A DNA stretch of 64,000 nucleotides from contig JAKJXP020000008.1 of the NCBI GenBank assembly GCA_022225965.2, positions 310,001 through 374,000 on the forward strand. The letters are read 5' to 3'. Positions 23,201-35,255 of the stretch are shown one piece after another. The notes beneath the pieces are model-generated. The model did not search any database. It was not told the origin of the DNA and was given only the letters and a program-made list of their open reading frames with translations. Origin of the DNA: Diatrype stigma (Eukaryota; Ascomycota; Sordariomycetes; Xylariales; Diatrypaceae). The position numbers and the translations under genes were made by a program. Position 1 is the stretch's first letter, and every line of letters starts with the position of its first letter.

Positions 23201-26200
23201 TGCGGACCAGCTTCTCTCTGTGGCGGGCTCCCTCTTCCTCGCCGGCTACCCGGTCGACCTGGAGAAGGTCAACTCGGACGATGCGCAGGAGTCCGGCGGC
23301 GCGCTCCGCAAGTCGAAAACCCAATACCTGCTCGTCGACCTGCCGCGCTACCAGTGGAACTACGAGAAGCAATACTGGGCCGAGCCGCGGACGAGCGCCG
23401 AGCAGCGCGCCCGGGCCCACCCCCGCCACGACCTGCTGGGACGCCGCGTGGCCGGGCTCTCGAACAGCTGCAAGGCCTGGCGCAACGTCCTGCGACTTCG
23501 CGATGTGCCATGGCTGAAAGACCATAACGTAAGTGAAGACTGCTGGTCCGCGAAATCCTCTTGAAAAGTGACTAATTTTGGTTGTCTTTAGCTTGGTGGC
23601 GCCGCCATTTTCCCTGCGGCCGGGTATCTGTCTGCTGCCATTGAGGCACTCTGGCAGGTGCATGAAGGAGAGGGACGGCCATTCCAAGGCGTAGAGTTTC
23701 GCGATGTCGACATCAAGACGGCCCTTTCGGTGCCTGAGAGCGATGGCATTGAGATTGTGGTGTCTCTACATACCCTGGGCGGCTCAGAGGTATGTAAATT
23801 GTTCAGTTCTTGTCGCCTCCACTGTATCACCCCCTTTCCGGAGATATCAATGACTGACCATTATTGTTCCAGTGGCATACATTTTCCTTCGAGTCTTTCG
23901 ATGATGGCATCTGGACCCTGCATTGCGAAGGGAAAATCTCCGCAAGCCACCCGGATGTCCTAGCGAGAAACCACCCCGTGGATGAATCGGCGCTCACGCA
24001 GCGTGTATCGGGCAAGCGATGGTATAATGCTTTTCACAGAGTCGGCTTCGGCTACACGAACACGTTTCAGCGGCTACAGGATGCTCGGACAGAGCGGTCG
24101 CTCCACCACGCTGCCGGCGATGTGCTCATTGCTCCAGATTCGGGCGTGATGACCGGCGAGTCCCGGCACATGATCCACCCGTCTACGATTGACGCATGCT
24201 TGCACCTGATCATTATCTCCATACACGCCGGCAAGCACAAGGAGATGCCCTGGGGCGTCGTGCCGACGCGTATCGGGAAAGTCTCCATGACCTTCCCCGA
24301 AGACAACTCCGCAGTCACTGGAAATGCCATAGCGTGGACGGATAGCTTCGAGGACCGCCGCTTCAATACGCACACGGTTCTGACAGGTGCCAGTGGCAAA
24401 ACTCTCCTGGACATCGAGAACCTGACCTGTGTCCCATACGAGGCGGCTATACCCGCCCATGCTCGGGATGTCGCCGACCCTGAGCCTTTCTCAGTCATGA
24501 CGTGGAAACCAGACATCACTACGCTTACCGCAGGTTCAACTCGGCCCGAGAGCCTCAACCAGATCGTCGAGCTTGTGTGTCACCAACACCCCGTCAAGAC
24601 CGCCATGATCTGCGGTTCCCCTTCACCAGAGGTGGTGAGCTCCGTTTTGGAGGTCCTCCCCCGGAGCTGTGCTGTCACAGTCGGCTTCGCTGGCGAGCAA
24701 GAGGTCAGCCTCTCGGAAAGCATACAAGGGCGTGTTACACTAAAGACCCTGGCGGTGTCTCCCGAAGGCTGGTCGAGCGATCTTGACGACCAACTCTATG
24801 ACATGGTCCTCGTTCACTTTTCGGACCTCGAGGCTTCCAAGGCAGATATTGCCCCGGCGACGGCTCTGTCTCTCGTCGGCAATGGTGGATGGGTTCTTGG
24901 CTCTCAGCAGGACTTCTCCCTCGCCGAATCTGAATCGGCTCTGATGTTCGATCGTTACTTCGCCTTGAAGAAGAACGGAACTGAGACTCCGAATGGGGTC
25001 AACACCCATTCTCAGGAGATCACGATTCTCTCGGCATCACCCGCATCTTTCGGTGATCAAACCTTGGCGGACATCTTGTCGACCTCTGGGAGAACTGTCC
25101 TTCAGAAGGATGTCACTAGCTTTTCCCCCGATGCGGATCACTGCGTCGTGATTGACGACACGGCGGGGGCGTTCCTTCTATCCCTATCCGAACAGGACTT
25201 CGGTGGTCTCAAGTCTGTACTGTCCTCAGGCATTCCTGTCTTGTGGTTGACCCAGGGTGTTAAGGAAGGCCGCTCTGCTGAGGGTGGCATGGCGGAAGGC
25301 TTCCTTCGTGCCATCCGCTCGGAACAAGCGTCGGTAAGGGTTTCCCTGTTGGACATCAGCCACGACGAGAAACCAGAAGATATCACGCAAACTATCATCG
25401 CAAAGTTGGACTCTGTGGCTACTAAGGACTCGGGAAGCGACACCGAGTTCTGGTTGCACCGTGGCGTTCTGCACATTCCCCGACTATACCCTCGCGCAGA
25501 TCTGAACCGCGAGTGGACTGAAATGGAAAAGGCTGTAGACGCCCCTACTACGCAGCCGCTACCGGCGCCAGCAATTGCCCTACTCAAGGGCAAGAAACGT
25601 GATAGTGGTATTGTGATGGAACCGGAGATTCTACAGGTGGACCTAGCATCTGACGAGGTCGAGATCCGGATCGAAGCTTCTGATGAAACGCTGACCTCGG
25701 GGCCAAAAACACTGGTTTTTGGAACGATCGTCCATGCAGGGACCTCAATTGGCCAATCAGCACTCGCAAAACGCGTGGTAGCCTTCAGCCCAGATGGAAC
25801 TCCCACTACGATGAGGACGTCTGAGTATATCACCGTAGATGATACAGATGCTGCTGCTCGGCCCGAGAAGCTCTTGGAAGCCCTAGAAGCTCTTCAGCCG
25901 TTAGTACACGCATACGTTCTAGCTGGCAAGATGGATGACCAGTCACAGGTTCTGGCGCTCCCTGGCCAGAAGTCAACGACGGCAATGCTTGTCTTACTCG
26001 CGAAGGCGCTAGGGTTCAAGCTTTGCCTTACCGCCGCGTCTCCGGAAGAGAAGCAAGACTACATGTCAGAGTTCTCTCTAGCTGATGACAATGTACTCTT
26101 GTCTACCGATATGGATAATCTCGTGGCTTCCATGCACAAGATGTCACAGAAGTCGTCCCTGTCGGTCATCACGCACGACTTTTCCGCCTTGGCCCAGCAG

Positions 26201-27741
26201 GTCTGGGCAAGAATTCCCGCGTCCAGCAGGCTCCTCTTGCTGATGAACAACCCCTCTGTTCCGGAAGGGCTCGACTGCCAGCCATTCATGCGAGGTGCCA
26301 GCTTCGTGCCGGTGAGCACGAAGAGCTTGCCCGCGAAACCGGCCGCAGAGGTTCTGAGACAGTCGCTCTCCTTGATCGAGAGGAACCCCCAGCTTCTCAG
26401 AGAACCGCAATTCTCACTCTCGCACGATGGGACATACCTGTTAGTGGGATGTCTAGGCGGCCTGGGCCGAAGCCTCACCAAGTGGATGATGGAGCGCGGC
26501 GCGAGACACTTCGCCTTCATCTCACGGTCGGGAGCTGACAAACCCGAGGCGGCCCGCATTGTGGCCGCCATCGAGCGGTCCGAGGGCGCCTCGGCCAAGG
26601 TGTACCGTGCCGACGCAGCCGACGAAGAAGCTGTGCAGCAAATCGTCCTCTCGCTGCAGGAAGAACGCCCCATCCGTGGAGTTGTGCACGCAGCGATGGT
26701 TCTCAAGGTAAGCCCTTTCTTCGTCCTTCTTGTCTTTCTTCTTCTCTCCCTTCTCCAATAGCGTCCTGCTTCGAATTGATGCTAACTCATCCAACCTTCT
26801 ATCAGGACGGCATGTTCGAGCAAATGGACTACGCTTCTTTCATGGCGGCCATCACCCCCAAGGCGCGCGGTGCGCTTAGCCTGCACAAGGCTCTGCTGGG
26901 CAGCAGCAGCAGCAGCCGGCCGCTCGACTTCTTCGTCATGACGAGCTCCATCTCGGCCGTGCTCGGCAACATGGGCCAGAGCAACTACAGCGCAGCTAAC
27001 AGCCTCCTGGACGCACTTGCGCGGCACCGCCGCACCCAGGGCCTGGCCGCGTCGTCGCTAGCCCTGCCCGTCGTCCTCGACGTCGGCGTCGTCGCCGAGG
27101 ACGAGGCCCTCGAGGCCGCTCTCCTCCGCAAGGGCCTGTACGGCATCAGCGAGCACGAGATGCTCCGCGGCTTCGAGGTCGCCATGTCCTCTTCCTCACC
27201 CTCCTCCTCTTCCCCAACTTCTTCTCTCATGGACGAAAGCCACCAGCTCGTCATGGGCATGGAGACCCAGGAGCTCGCCCGCGCCATCGCCGCCATCTCG
27301 GCCGCCAACGCGGATCTGTACTGGATCGGCGACGCGCGGTTCTGCCACGTCCGCGCGGCGCTTGAGGGAGCCCACGGCGGCGAGGGCGGCGGTGCCGGCA
27401 GCGGCGGCAGCAACTCGAGCGAGAACTTCGCCGCGACGGTTGAGGCGGCGCGGGTAGCGGGCGGGGCCGACGCGGCCGTAGACGCCATCGCGGCCTACAT
27501 CGCGCAGCGCATGTCGGGCATCCTGATGATCCCCGCCGACGACTTTGAGCTCGACGGGCCCTCGCTCGGCAGCTACGGGCTCGACAGCATGGTCGGCGCC
27601 GAGATGCGGTCCTGGCTGTTCAAGGAGTTCGGCCTCGACTACCCCTTCCAGAAGCTGCTCGCGCGCACGCTCACCTTCCGCGCCCTGGCTGGCGTCGTGG
27701 CGGAGAAGATGGGCGTCGTTGGGGCCGGGGGCGATGAGTGA
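20242..27741 (+). CDS. Highly reducing iterative type I polyketide synthase (KS-AT-DH-degenerate ER-KR-ACP)
   Basis: Ten exons join in frame to 2,296 residues: 20242-20320, 20387-20749, 20806-20917, 20973-21504, 21564-21687, 21756-22219, 22281-23528, 23592-23789, 23873-26707 and 26806-27741. KS (about 17-446) has NTACSSS with Cys192 and His329 (ELHGTGT) and His369 (NIGHSEAASG). AT (about 550-880) has GHSSGE with Ser647. DH has His973 (DHNLGG...P) and Asp1147 (HPSTIDACL). No SAM-binding methyltransferase motif is visible. The ER region (about 1620-1880) aligns in outline, but the GGVGQ nucleotide motif reads PGQKSTTAM, so it is probably dead. KR (about 1890-2110) has GGLGRS and NYSAAN (Tyr2046). 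ACP has GLDSM with Ser2246. There is no thioesterase. A serine-rich insert precedes the ACP. It builds a polyketide from malonyl units; the product is unknown. Confidence 0.95.
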
Positions 27742-28987
27742 ATGATGGTGCGGGGGTTAATGGGTGACAGTTGGAGAAACGGGTAGAATGAAAAGATGGA
27801 TGGGTGGGTACACAAACGGCATCACGCTGTCATCCAATGGATTTGACTGCCGTACACCTGGTTGTGACTAATTGTTGGCTGCATTGGTAGCGTTTGGTTG
27901 CATTGGTCGTTCGATTTTTATTCTTACTTTTTTTCCCCTTCTTTTTTTCACTTCCACTTTTTACTCTTATTTCAGCATAGTGACGGGCATGAGCATGGAA
28001 AATTTGGGACAAGCATATGTCGAGCGAGCATGAGAATGATTAGATGAATATATGAATAATAAGTACTTATTGAGTCTATGAGAAATCTAACGTATACGAG
28101 AAATTTAGTGTACTGCAAATAATCCTCTACGAATAATCTATACTCAGAGTTGTGAAGTCTGTAGGTATGCTGTTTGTCGTTAGCTACGAAGAATCCATTT
28201 CTGAGAAGAGTCCATTTATCTCTATGATATTTTATTTCCTTTCGCTTACTGTTACCTAATGCAACCATTCCCACTAAATGAATGTTTAATTTCACACGTA
28301 CATCTATTTATCCATTCCATGACCTGTTAACGTAGATCACCGAGATGCTGACATGGTAAGACTTGGCGACCCTTTCCTCCATTCGTCAATCATTTTCAAA
28401 ACTGTATCACAATCCAAGGAGTTGATACACAAGATCACGTAAAGGTAAACCAACTTGTCGTGTATCCTATCATAATAGTCATATTACCCATTCAGTGTTT
28501 ATTAGAAACGGTCGGCGAGGCCAGAAGAAGATAGATGGCGTGCCTAATTATATTGTGTTCATGTACAAGTTCTATAGTTGGTATCAATAAATGACAAGAG
28601 CGGGATTATCCCGACGAATTGGATTAGGTATATATGTATAAAATTCATGACAAACTCGACTGGAGTTTAAATCTGTGACCCAAATTTTGAGGCCATAAAC
28701 CGGCCAAGGCCTGAGCCAGACTAACTCTGCGATAACAGCCGTAGAAGTTGACTACCACCATTATCATAATGGCCCGTTCAGCCAAAGCTGTAATCCCGCT
28801 CGGGACGTCTCACGTATACCACGTAGGTATCAAACCAACAGGCTTTCATTACGTTACCATCCATTCCGCGGAGCACTGAAATATCTTACACCAGACTGAT
28901 TACACAAGCGTTTTTTGAGTATCTGTCGGGTCCAACTAGGGGCGTCGAGTGGACTTCGAATACGACTCGGGTACTCGATCTTTGCGA
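27742..28987. other. Convergent intergenic region between PKS and PTH11-type gene
   Basis: Contains the 3' ends of two convergent genes. It is moderately AT-rich with a pyrimidine tract near 27915-27965. No gene was seen. Confidence 0.5.
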
Positions 28988-30319
28988 TTAGTTGAACTCA
29001 TTCGGCTGGTTGACCTGATGGATATCGGATCGGACTATGATCCCTTTTGGAGGGGGGCCGCTGCTGCCTGCCGTTCCAGCCTTGCTGATGCTGGTCAGGG
29101 CCACCTCGTCATCGTTCTTCACACTGGACTCGTCTCCGAATCGCATATAGGTGTTTCCCACTCGGCTGCCCTTCGTTCCATAACCGTATTTCGCGCTCGA
29201 GGTTCCGCCAGGGTTTGATGACATGTTCTTCTTCGCGAGACGAAAGAGCGGGCGCAGGTTCGGCAGACACGCCGACACGATACCGCACGCTGGCTCGACG
29301 GAGGACCAGAGGAACACTTGCGCTTGCACCCAGGTGATGTCGGTGGCCTGGGTGAACTCGACGAACGCCCAGATACGCACGATACTAGCAACGCACACAC
29401 TATAGCACACACGCGGTTAGCCTTTTTCACTCCAGACAAAAACTCCCGGCTGACTCGGGACACCATCATATACGTACAAGCTGCCCAGTAGCATGATGCC
29501 GCACACGGCGATTTTCCTCTTGAGCGACATCTGAAGCTGCATAATCTCGGGCAAGGGGACAATCAGAACGACGATGTCGTTGACCATGTTAATGGCTGTC
29601 AGACTCAGGAACGACCCGTTGATACTAATGCATTGACCCTTTTCACCAATGAACTGCGTCCAGAAGAAGGACACGGGCCGGCAAAGACCAGATGCCACTC
29701 CCCATATCGTAATTGGATAGCCGATACAGAGGAAAGCGGCGATTGCGAGGCGGATGTGAAACCATTTCGTGCCGCGCTCAAATAATCGGCGGTAGAACAG
29801 TAGAATGGACAGCTTGGTGAACGAAACACTGCCGGCGTAGATATACGTGTAGGCAAAGAGCAACTGGGAGCAACGGGTTAGGGGAGGCTATCGGTAAACC
29901 TAGATGCCAGTCTGAACAAGGGCCATACCTTGAAGATTTGGGCGACGTCCGTCGGCTGCAAAGCCCAGACGTGCTGGCCGGCGCCGGCTCGAGCACCGAG
30001 GATAGTGATCACAAGGGTGCCGAAGGTGAAGGTCTGGCGGTGTTTCGGCACATGGTCAGCAATCTATAGCGGAGAAAAGGGGACACATTCAGGGCCGAGT
30101 TCGACATACGAGCGCAACCACCATCAACCAGTCATCGGCCTTCATACCGAAATTCTGCAAACTTCTAGCCCATATCCGCAGACCCAGGGCAATGCTGGCA
30201 ATGATTGTGCACACGATTGCCACAACGGTAATAGCTGTTTCCTGGCTCTCCGCCAGGTCGAGGCCTGGAGGAGGGGGGCCGAAGGCCGCCAAGATTATTG
30301 GATTTATCTCTCGCGACAT
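28988..30319 (-). CDS. PTH11-type / fungal rhodopsin-domain seven-helix membrane protein
   Basis: Four exons (30319-30110, 30063-29929, 29863-29478, 29399-28988) join in frame to 380 residues. I chose the ATG of MSREINPI rather than upstream in-frame starts because the first helix (AITVVAIVCTIIASIALGL) follows at the usual distance. The pattern matches the fungal integral-membrane/rhodopsin-domain family: RIWARSLQNFGMKADDWLM, YIYAGSVSFTKLSILLFYRR, GLCRPVSFFW, NDIVVLIVPLPEIMQLQ, FTQATDITWVQAQVFLWSSVE and PACGIVSACLPNLRP. The C-terminal tail of about 90 residues is hydrophilic and cytoplasmic. These proteins are thought to sense extracellular cues through G proteins. It lies tail-to-tail with the PKS; a regulatory link to the cluster is only a guess. 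Confidence 0.88.
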
Positions 30320-33300
30320 TGTGGCCCAAAGGTGAGGCACCAGCAGTGAACAGACCCGGAATATCGATGCGGTGAATATGTCGAGGAAGAAGAACAAACA
30401 CGCAAAAATAATGACGCGCGCATACGGTGTACGCTGGGGGTGGGAGGAAGCAAGCAAGCCGAGCCGCTGCCAAAGGAACGTATAAGATGATCTTCAAAAG
30501 CCTTTGCTTATATCAGATGCAGAACGAGGGACACCGAAGATGAAAAGAGCTGAAGGTAGCTTGGCTGAACGAGCGAGGCCAAGCTGATGATGGTGGCACA
30601 AACTCTGAAGTCTGGGAATTCTGTATTAGACAACCTGTAGACAAGCCGCGGACAATTTCTGGGCAGCCCCTAAGAAGTATAACGAGTGCATATCCTGTAC
30701 ATAATAAGGAGGAGCGATAACTACATAATATCGACACGACGGGACTAGGAGCTGAGAACTATGGAACTTCATCCGCCAGGAACGCCATGAACGCCATGAA
30801 TGCCGTGGAGACCGGGACCCCATGTTCCTAGTCTCCTCCTCAAAGACGTTTCTAAAGTGCCGTTTCTTATGCGTACCGTACTCAAAGACCGGATTCGAAC
30901 AAAGGTGCCGGCAACATCAGGCCATGGCCCCGGTACCAGAGAATAGAACCAGGACCCAGGACCAGAGAGCAGAACCAGAACCCAGGACCAGAACCCAGAA
31001 CTGCGGTAAGTGGCATCCCAGTCTGCTGTGCCGCTGTGTGCAACCATTGGTGATCAACCAGCCCAGGCATGATGCCCTTGGCAGCATAAACCCAAAGCCC
31101 TGGTCCCCTGTAGTTATCAGAGTTGGCGGAATCTTGGGACGAAGGGAAGAGCAAGGCCAGAAGCGCTGCTGGAACTGGGAAAGCCAACTGTGGAAGTCGA
31201 CGGCAGTTTGCCACATACATTGTACATACCTAGCTAGCTCCAGCTGGCTAGCTCCAGTTCTGTTGTATGTCCTAGGCTGCATGGGGCCAGGAAGGATAGC
31301 CTGGATGGGGCAGGGGTAGGACCGGGGGAAGGGCACCGGGGGTAGGGGATTTCCCATGTGGGGCGGTCCCAACGGCGCTGCACGGCTCCTACCGCAATTT
31401 CCTACCACAGTACCCAGTAATCTACATATTATGAGCTCAAAGCAACCTGTCTATGCGACCATGCGACCATTCGTCCTGCGTTATTGGTTATTGGGTAGGC
31501 ACGTTGGGTAGGTACGACGGTACGACGGGTACTTATAGACTGCAGCCAGGCAGTCCAGGCAGTCTGTACCTTAGTTGCATGTGATGATTGATTACCAAAC
31601 CAGCTGGCACAACCACGTACAGTAGGTGCCTACATATGTATGTAGGTAGTTTATGGGTATCAATCAGCCAGGCTATCTGGGGACCTGGGGCAAAGCAGGC
31701 GGGCCGGATTGGGGGCTTCTTTTCCGGCTACGCACTAAAATTACTACTTATGTACCTACATATGTACCTGGGTACATGTATGTATCTTAGATGCCTGGGT
31801 ACTGCAATCCGCAGGGACATTCCTTCACACTTATCTTGCATACATCTTGTTCATAAAAGCTTAGCACCAATACCTAGGTACCGGGACTAACCGATCTGGC
31901 CGGAAAGATGCCAGACGGAGGCGTACGGCACAGCAACTAGCCCGTCATGGCTGTTCGTGTAAAACCTGACTACATACGAACCTAATTTATGTATTTGCAA
32001 GTACTTCTCCTAACACCGGCCGATCGAGAGGTAACTACGACTATCTTAACACTAGCAAGCCTAGAGGCGGTAGCTAACGACATACAAATTACTACCTAGC
32101 AAATATCTGAGCTAAAAAGGCAGCCCTGCGTATGAATTACTGTATATGGTTAGTACAGTCGGGCCTTTCTGGCCATACGGAACTGGTGATCGTCCAAGTG
32201 GTCTAAGCCCGGGAAATCGACGGCCGAGAATCGACAATCCGACAAGGTTCAGCGGAGTTGGAGATTCTACTCTATTACACTAGCTTGGTTAGTTGGCTGC
32301 AAAAGAGCTCCAAAAGAATCACTAGTAATTTGGTTACTTGCTGTGCATCTGAACTTCATCCAGCAATATGAAACCGACATGTCAACTGTTACATACATAG
32401 CACTACGCATATAAGCCACATACCTGAAGCATATTTGCGGTAGCATTGCCAGTAAACGGGCAGCTTTTCTTTGTTCAGCCGAACCCTGCCATTAAAGACA
32501 TGCAGCTAGAGGTTTTGGTGGTCAGCCTTGTCATCTTATGATAGGCCCAGCCAATCCGGTGTTAAGGATTCCAATACCTTAAAGGTGTAGTTGCATAGAT
32601 AGTTGGCAATTCTGCTGATAACGTAAGCCATATATTAGGTAAGAAGAATGCTGCTCTGACGGCTTGTAAGTGTACCGAGTTTCTCTCAGTTCGTCAAGCC
32701 ATTAAGCACCCCTATCCTGCACTAATTTCAGGGCGGTGATTTTAATCACGGCATCGCGGTTCCCCTTTCGTGCCTATCTGTATCTGTGCCGCATTTCAGT
32801 GGATTACTAGCCATTACTTCGTACTGAATAGTTGGTTATACTACCCCTTATACCCCTAGGCAAGCTACACCTACTAAGGGTAAGGTCCGCGCCTACATAG
32901 TACAACTAATACAGCTGCTATAACGGCCTCGTAACGGCGGTTGTAACTAGGTAGGCCGGGAAATTCCCTAATCACGGACGTTGCTACTTCAGATCTGCTA
33001 AGCTAGTTAGTTTATCAGCCCATTCATTACCAGCCCCTACCAAGTCCCAGATTTACTCTCGGACGACGGATAGCGTTAGCACACAACGCATAGTTAGGTA
33101 CCAGGTCCATGTAGTTAGTTACCATGGCAGCCTGGGCATGGAAATTATGTATGCACTGCAGTTGGGATTGACGTGACTGGTTAAGGTTAAGCATTAGCTT
33201 AAAGTTAAGGTTGAGTCTTAATGTGTTGAGAACAGGCAGGCTAGATATGTAGCTATACATTCTTTACGAGGTCTTATACACGGGGAGGCCAATACCAAGG

Positions 33301-33842
33301 CCAGCATATACATAGATATATAGCAGGGTATATAGTTGTTATACAATTATGTGCTTGGCTTAGGTAAGATGATGTGCTGGTGTTGCATCGTTCCATACGG
33401 ATGGGATTTCGGGAGTTGGCTTGGGGTGTGATTGAAATTTTCGTCCTGGGATGCTGATGCGTCTACTGGGGTGCTGCATTCGTCTTGCCCTTACCTGTTT
33501 GTTCCCTGCATACATGAAACAGGGTTGAGGGTTCGACAAGACCAGATGCAGGACCAGATGAGGCTGATGAGTTGGCAGACAGAGCTTGGGCCGGTCGTCG
33601 CCCCCATCATCCCCAGCATCCCCATCGAAATGGACTTGGAGGCTGGCATGTGTCGTCCAGGGCGGTTTATAATAAGGGGAGAGAGCCAGCTCGGGGGGCA
33701 CTCTTCGTAGCTCAAGTACTCGTCCGGTTGCCCTGTAATACCTAATCTTCCATTGTCGTACCATCTCCTCACCTGCACCTGACCTTGTCTCACCTCACCT
33801 CATCCCACCTCACACCATACGCATTCCGGCAGTTCAGCGAAG
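30320..33842. other. 3.5 kb intergenic stretch with short repeats
   Basis: No supported gene. It holds a degenerate minisatellite at 30945-31005, many TACCTA/TAGGTA and TACATA motifs (for example 31620-31790) and the promoter side of the acyltransferase, with a TATA-like TTTATAATAA near 33665. Confidence 0.45.
30945..31005. repeat. Degenerate minisatellite (CCAGAACCCAGGA type)
   Basis: About four imperfect units built from AGAACCAGGACC and CAGAACCCAGGA follow one another, probably slippage-generated. Confidence 0.6.
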
Positions 33843-35255
33843 ATGCCCTCCGCCTATGCACAACAGATCCCTGCCCTGATCCCTCTGGAGAAGGAAGGGC
33901 CCAAGGGCTACATCCGCTACGTCTTCCCGCTCGAGCTTGGTGAGAACTACGACAAGGATGAGGTCTTCCGCATACTCAAGGCCGGCCTCGAGGGCGCCAA
34001 GGAGCGCATTCCCACCCTGGGCTGCGAGGGCGTGCCCGACCCCGACACCAAGCCGGCGGGCGTCCTGAAGCTGCAGAAGTACAACGACTACGAGACCATC
34101 ACGGCCAAGGACCTCCGGTCGCCGAGCGACTTCCCCCACACCTACGCCAGCCTCAAGGCCCAGAACTTCCCCGTCGCCGCCTTCCCGGGAGACCTGCTGT
34201 GCCGGCGCTTCACGTGGTTCACGCCGGGCGAGCGCCTGCCCGCGGCCGACCTGCAGGCCAACTTCATCCGGGGGGGCCTGCTCCTCACGGGCTGCTTCTT
34301 CCACGTCTTCGGCGACGCCAAGACCTATTTCACCTGGCTCGAGACGTGGGCCGAGGAGTGCCGGCGCGTGCAGGGGCTCGAGACGGGGCCGCGGAAGGAG
34401 ATCCCCGACGAGTGGTTCACCGACCGCGAGAAGCACATGAAGCCGTCGGGCCGCAACCCGGGCCGGCCCGAGGACCACCCGGAGGTGCTGGTGCTGCCCT
34501 TCACGCCCGAGGGCTTCCCGCCCAAGATGGTGTCCCGCGACCACGTGGGGCAGGTGTTCCGGCTGACGCCGGAGCAGCTCGAGGCGCTCAAGGCCGAGGC
34601 GTCGCCCAAGAACGCGACGGAGCCCACGGACCAGACGTACGTGTCGACCAACGACGCCATGTCGGCGCTGATGTGGCAGTCGGTCATGCGGGCGCAGTTC
34701 CCCGAGCTCAAGGAGGATGAGAACCCCAACTCCATCTTCAACATCGCCGTCGACGCGCGGTCGCGCACCGACCCGCCCGTGCACCCGCGCACCTTCGGCA
34801 ACTGGCTGGGCTGGGTGGCGCCGCAGATGCCGCTCCGCAAGATGCTGACGACGGCCAGCCTGGCCGACGTGGCCATCTGCATCCGCAAGGCCGTGCTGCG
34901 CCTGGGCCCGCAGTACGTCGACGACCTGAGCGCGCTGTTCGAGAGCGTCGAGGACGCCAACCGCGTCGTCGCCACCGCCTTCCTCGACGTGCCCGGCTAC
35001 AACTGCGTCCAGACGTCGTGGATCAACATGGCCATGTACGGTCTCGACTGGGGCAAGGCCCTCGGCGGCGCCGTCCAGGCCGTCCGCAGCCCCGACGTCG
35101 GCATCATCAACGGCGGCTCGCTCGTGCTCCCCAAGCTCCCCGACGGCAGCATCGAGCTCATCATCGGCGTCGAGTCCAAGTGCCTGCCCCGGCTCTTGGC
35201 CGACCCGTTCCTGGCCAAGTACGCTAAGGCTATCACCCTGGCTGGTGGTGCTTGA
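33843..35255 (+). CDS. BAHD-type acyltransferase (trichothecene 3-O-acetyltransferase-like family)
   Basis: An intronless gene of 470 residues, the usual length for this fungal transferase family. The catalytic HxxxD motif is present in CFFHVFGDAK (His154, Asp158). The second family motif (DFGWG in plants) is represented by YGLDWG at about 399-404, next to KALGG. The two-domain layout is typical of coenzyme A-dependent O/N-acyltransferases such as trichothecene acetyltransferases and polyketide-offloading acyltransferases. Because the PKS has no releasing domain, this enzyme could acylate a hydroxyl of the product or transfer the chain from the ACP to an alcohol; that role is inference. GC content is much higher than in the flanks, which creates long antisense open frames that are not genes. 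Confidence 0.92.
   Translation: MPSAYAQQIPALIPLEKEGPKGYIRYVFPLELGENYDKDEVFRILKAGLEGAKERIPTLGCEGVPDPDTKPAGVLKLQKYNDYETITAKDLRSPSDFPHTYASLKAQNFPVAAFPGDLLCRRFTWFTPGERLPAADLQANFIRGGLLLTGCFFHVFGDAKTYFTWLETWAEECRRVQGLETGPRKEIPDEWFTDREKHMKPSGRNPGRPEDHPEVLVLPFTPEGFPPKMVSRDHVGQVFRLTPEQLEALKAEASPKNATEPTDQTYVSTNDAMSALMWQSVMRAQFPELKEDENPNSIFNIAVDARSRTDPPVHPRTFGNWLGWVAPQMPLRKMLTTASLADVAICIRKAVLRLGPQYVDDLSALFESVEDANRVVATAFLDVPGYNCVQTSWINMAMYGLDWGKALGGAVQAVRSPDVGIINGGSLVLPKLPDGSIELIIGVESKCLPRLLADPFLAKYAKAITLAGGA

Noticed and set aside
24470..25600. C-methyltransferase domain in the PKS
   Set aside because: No GxGxG-type SAM motif is visible; the region instead matches the structural linker before ER and KR.
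33834..34784. 316-codon antisense open frame inside the acyltransferase
   Set aside because: It is a mirror of a GC-rich codon-biased gene: arginine/leucine/glycine-rich, with no domain. The sense strand has clear HxxxD and YGLDWG motifs.
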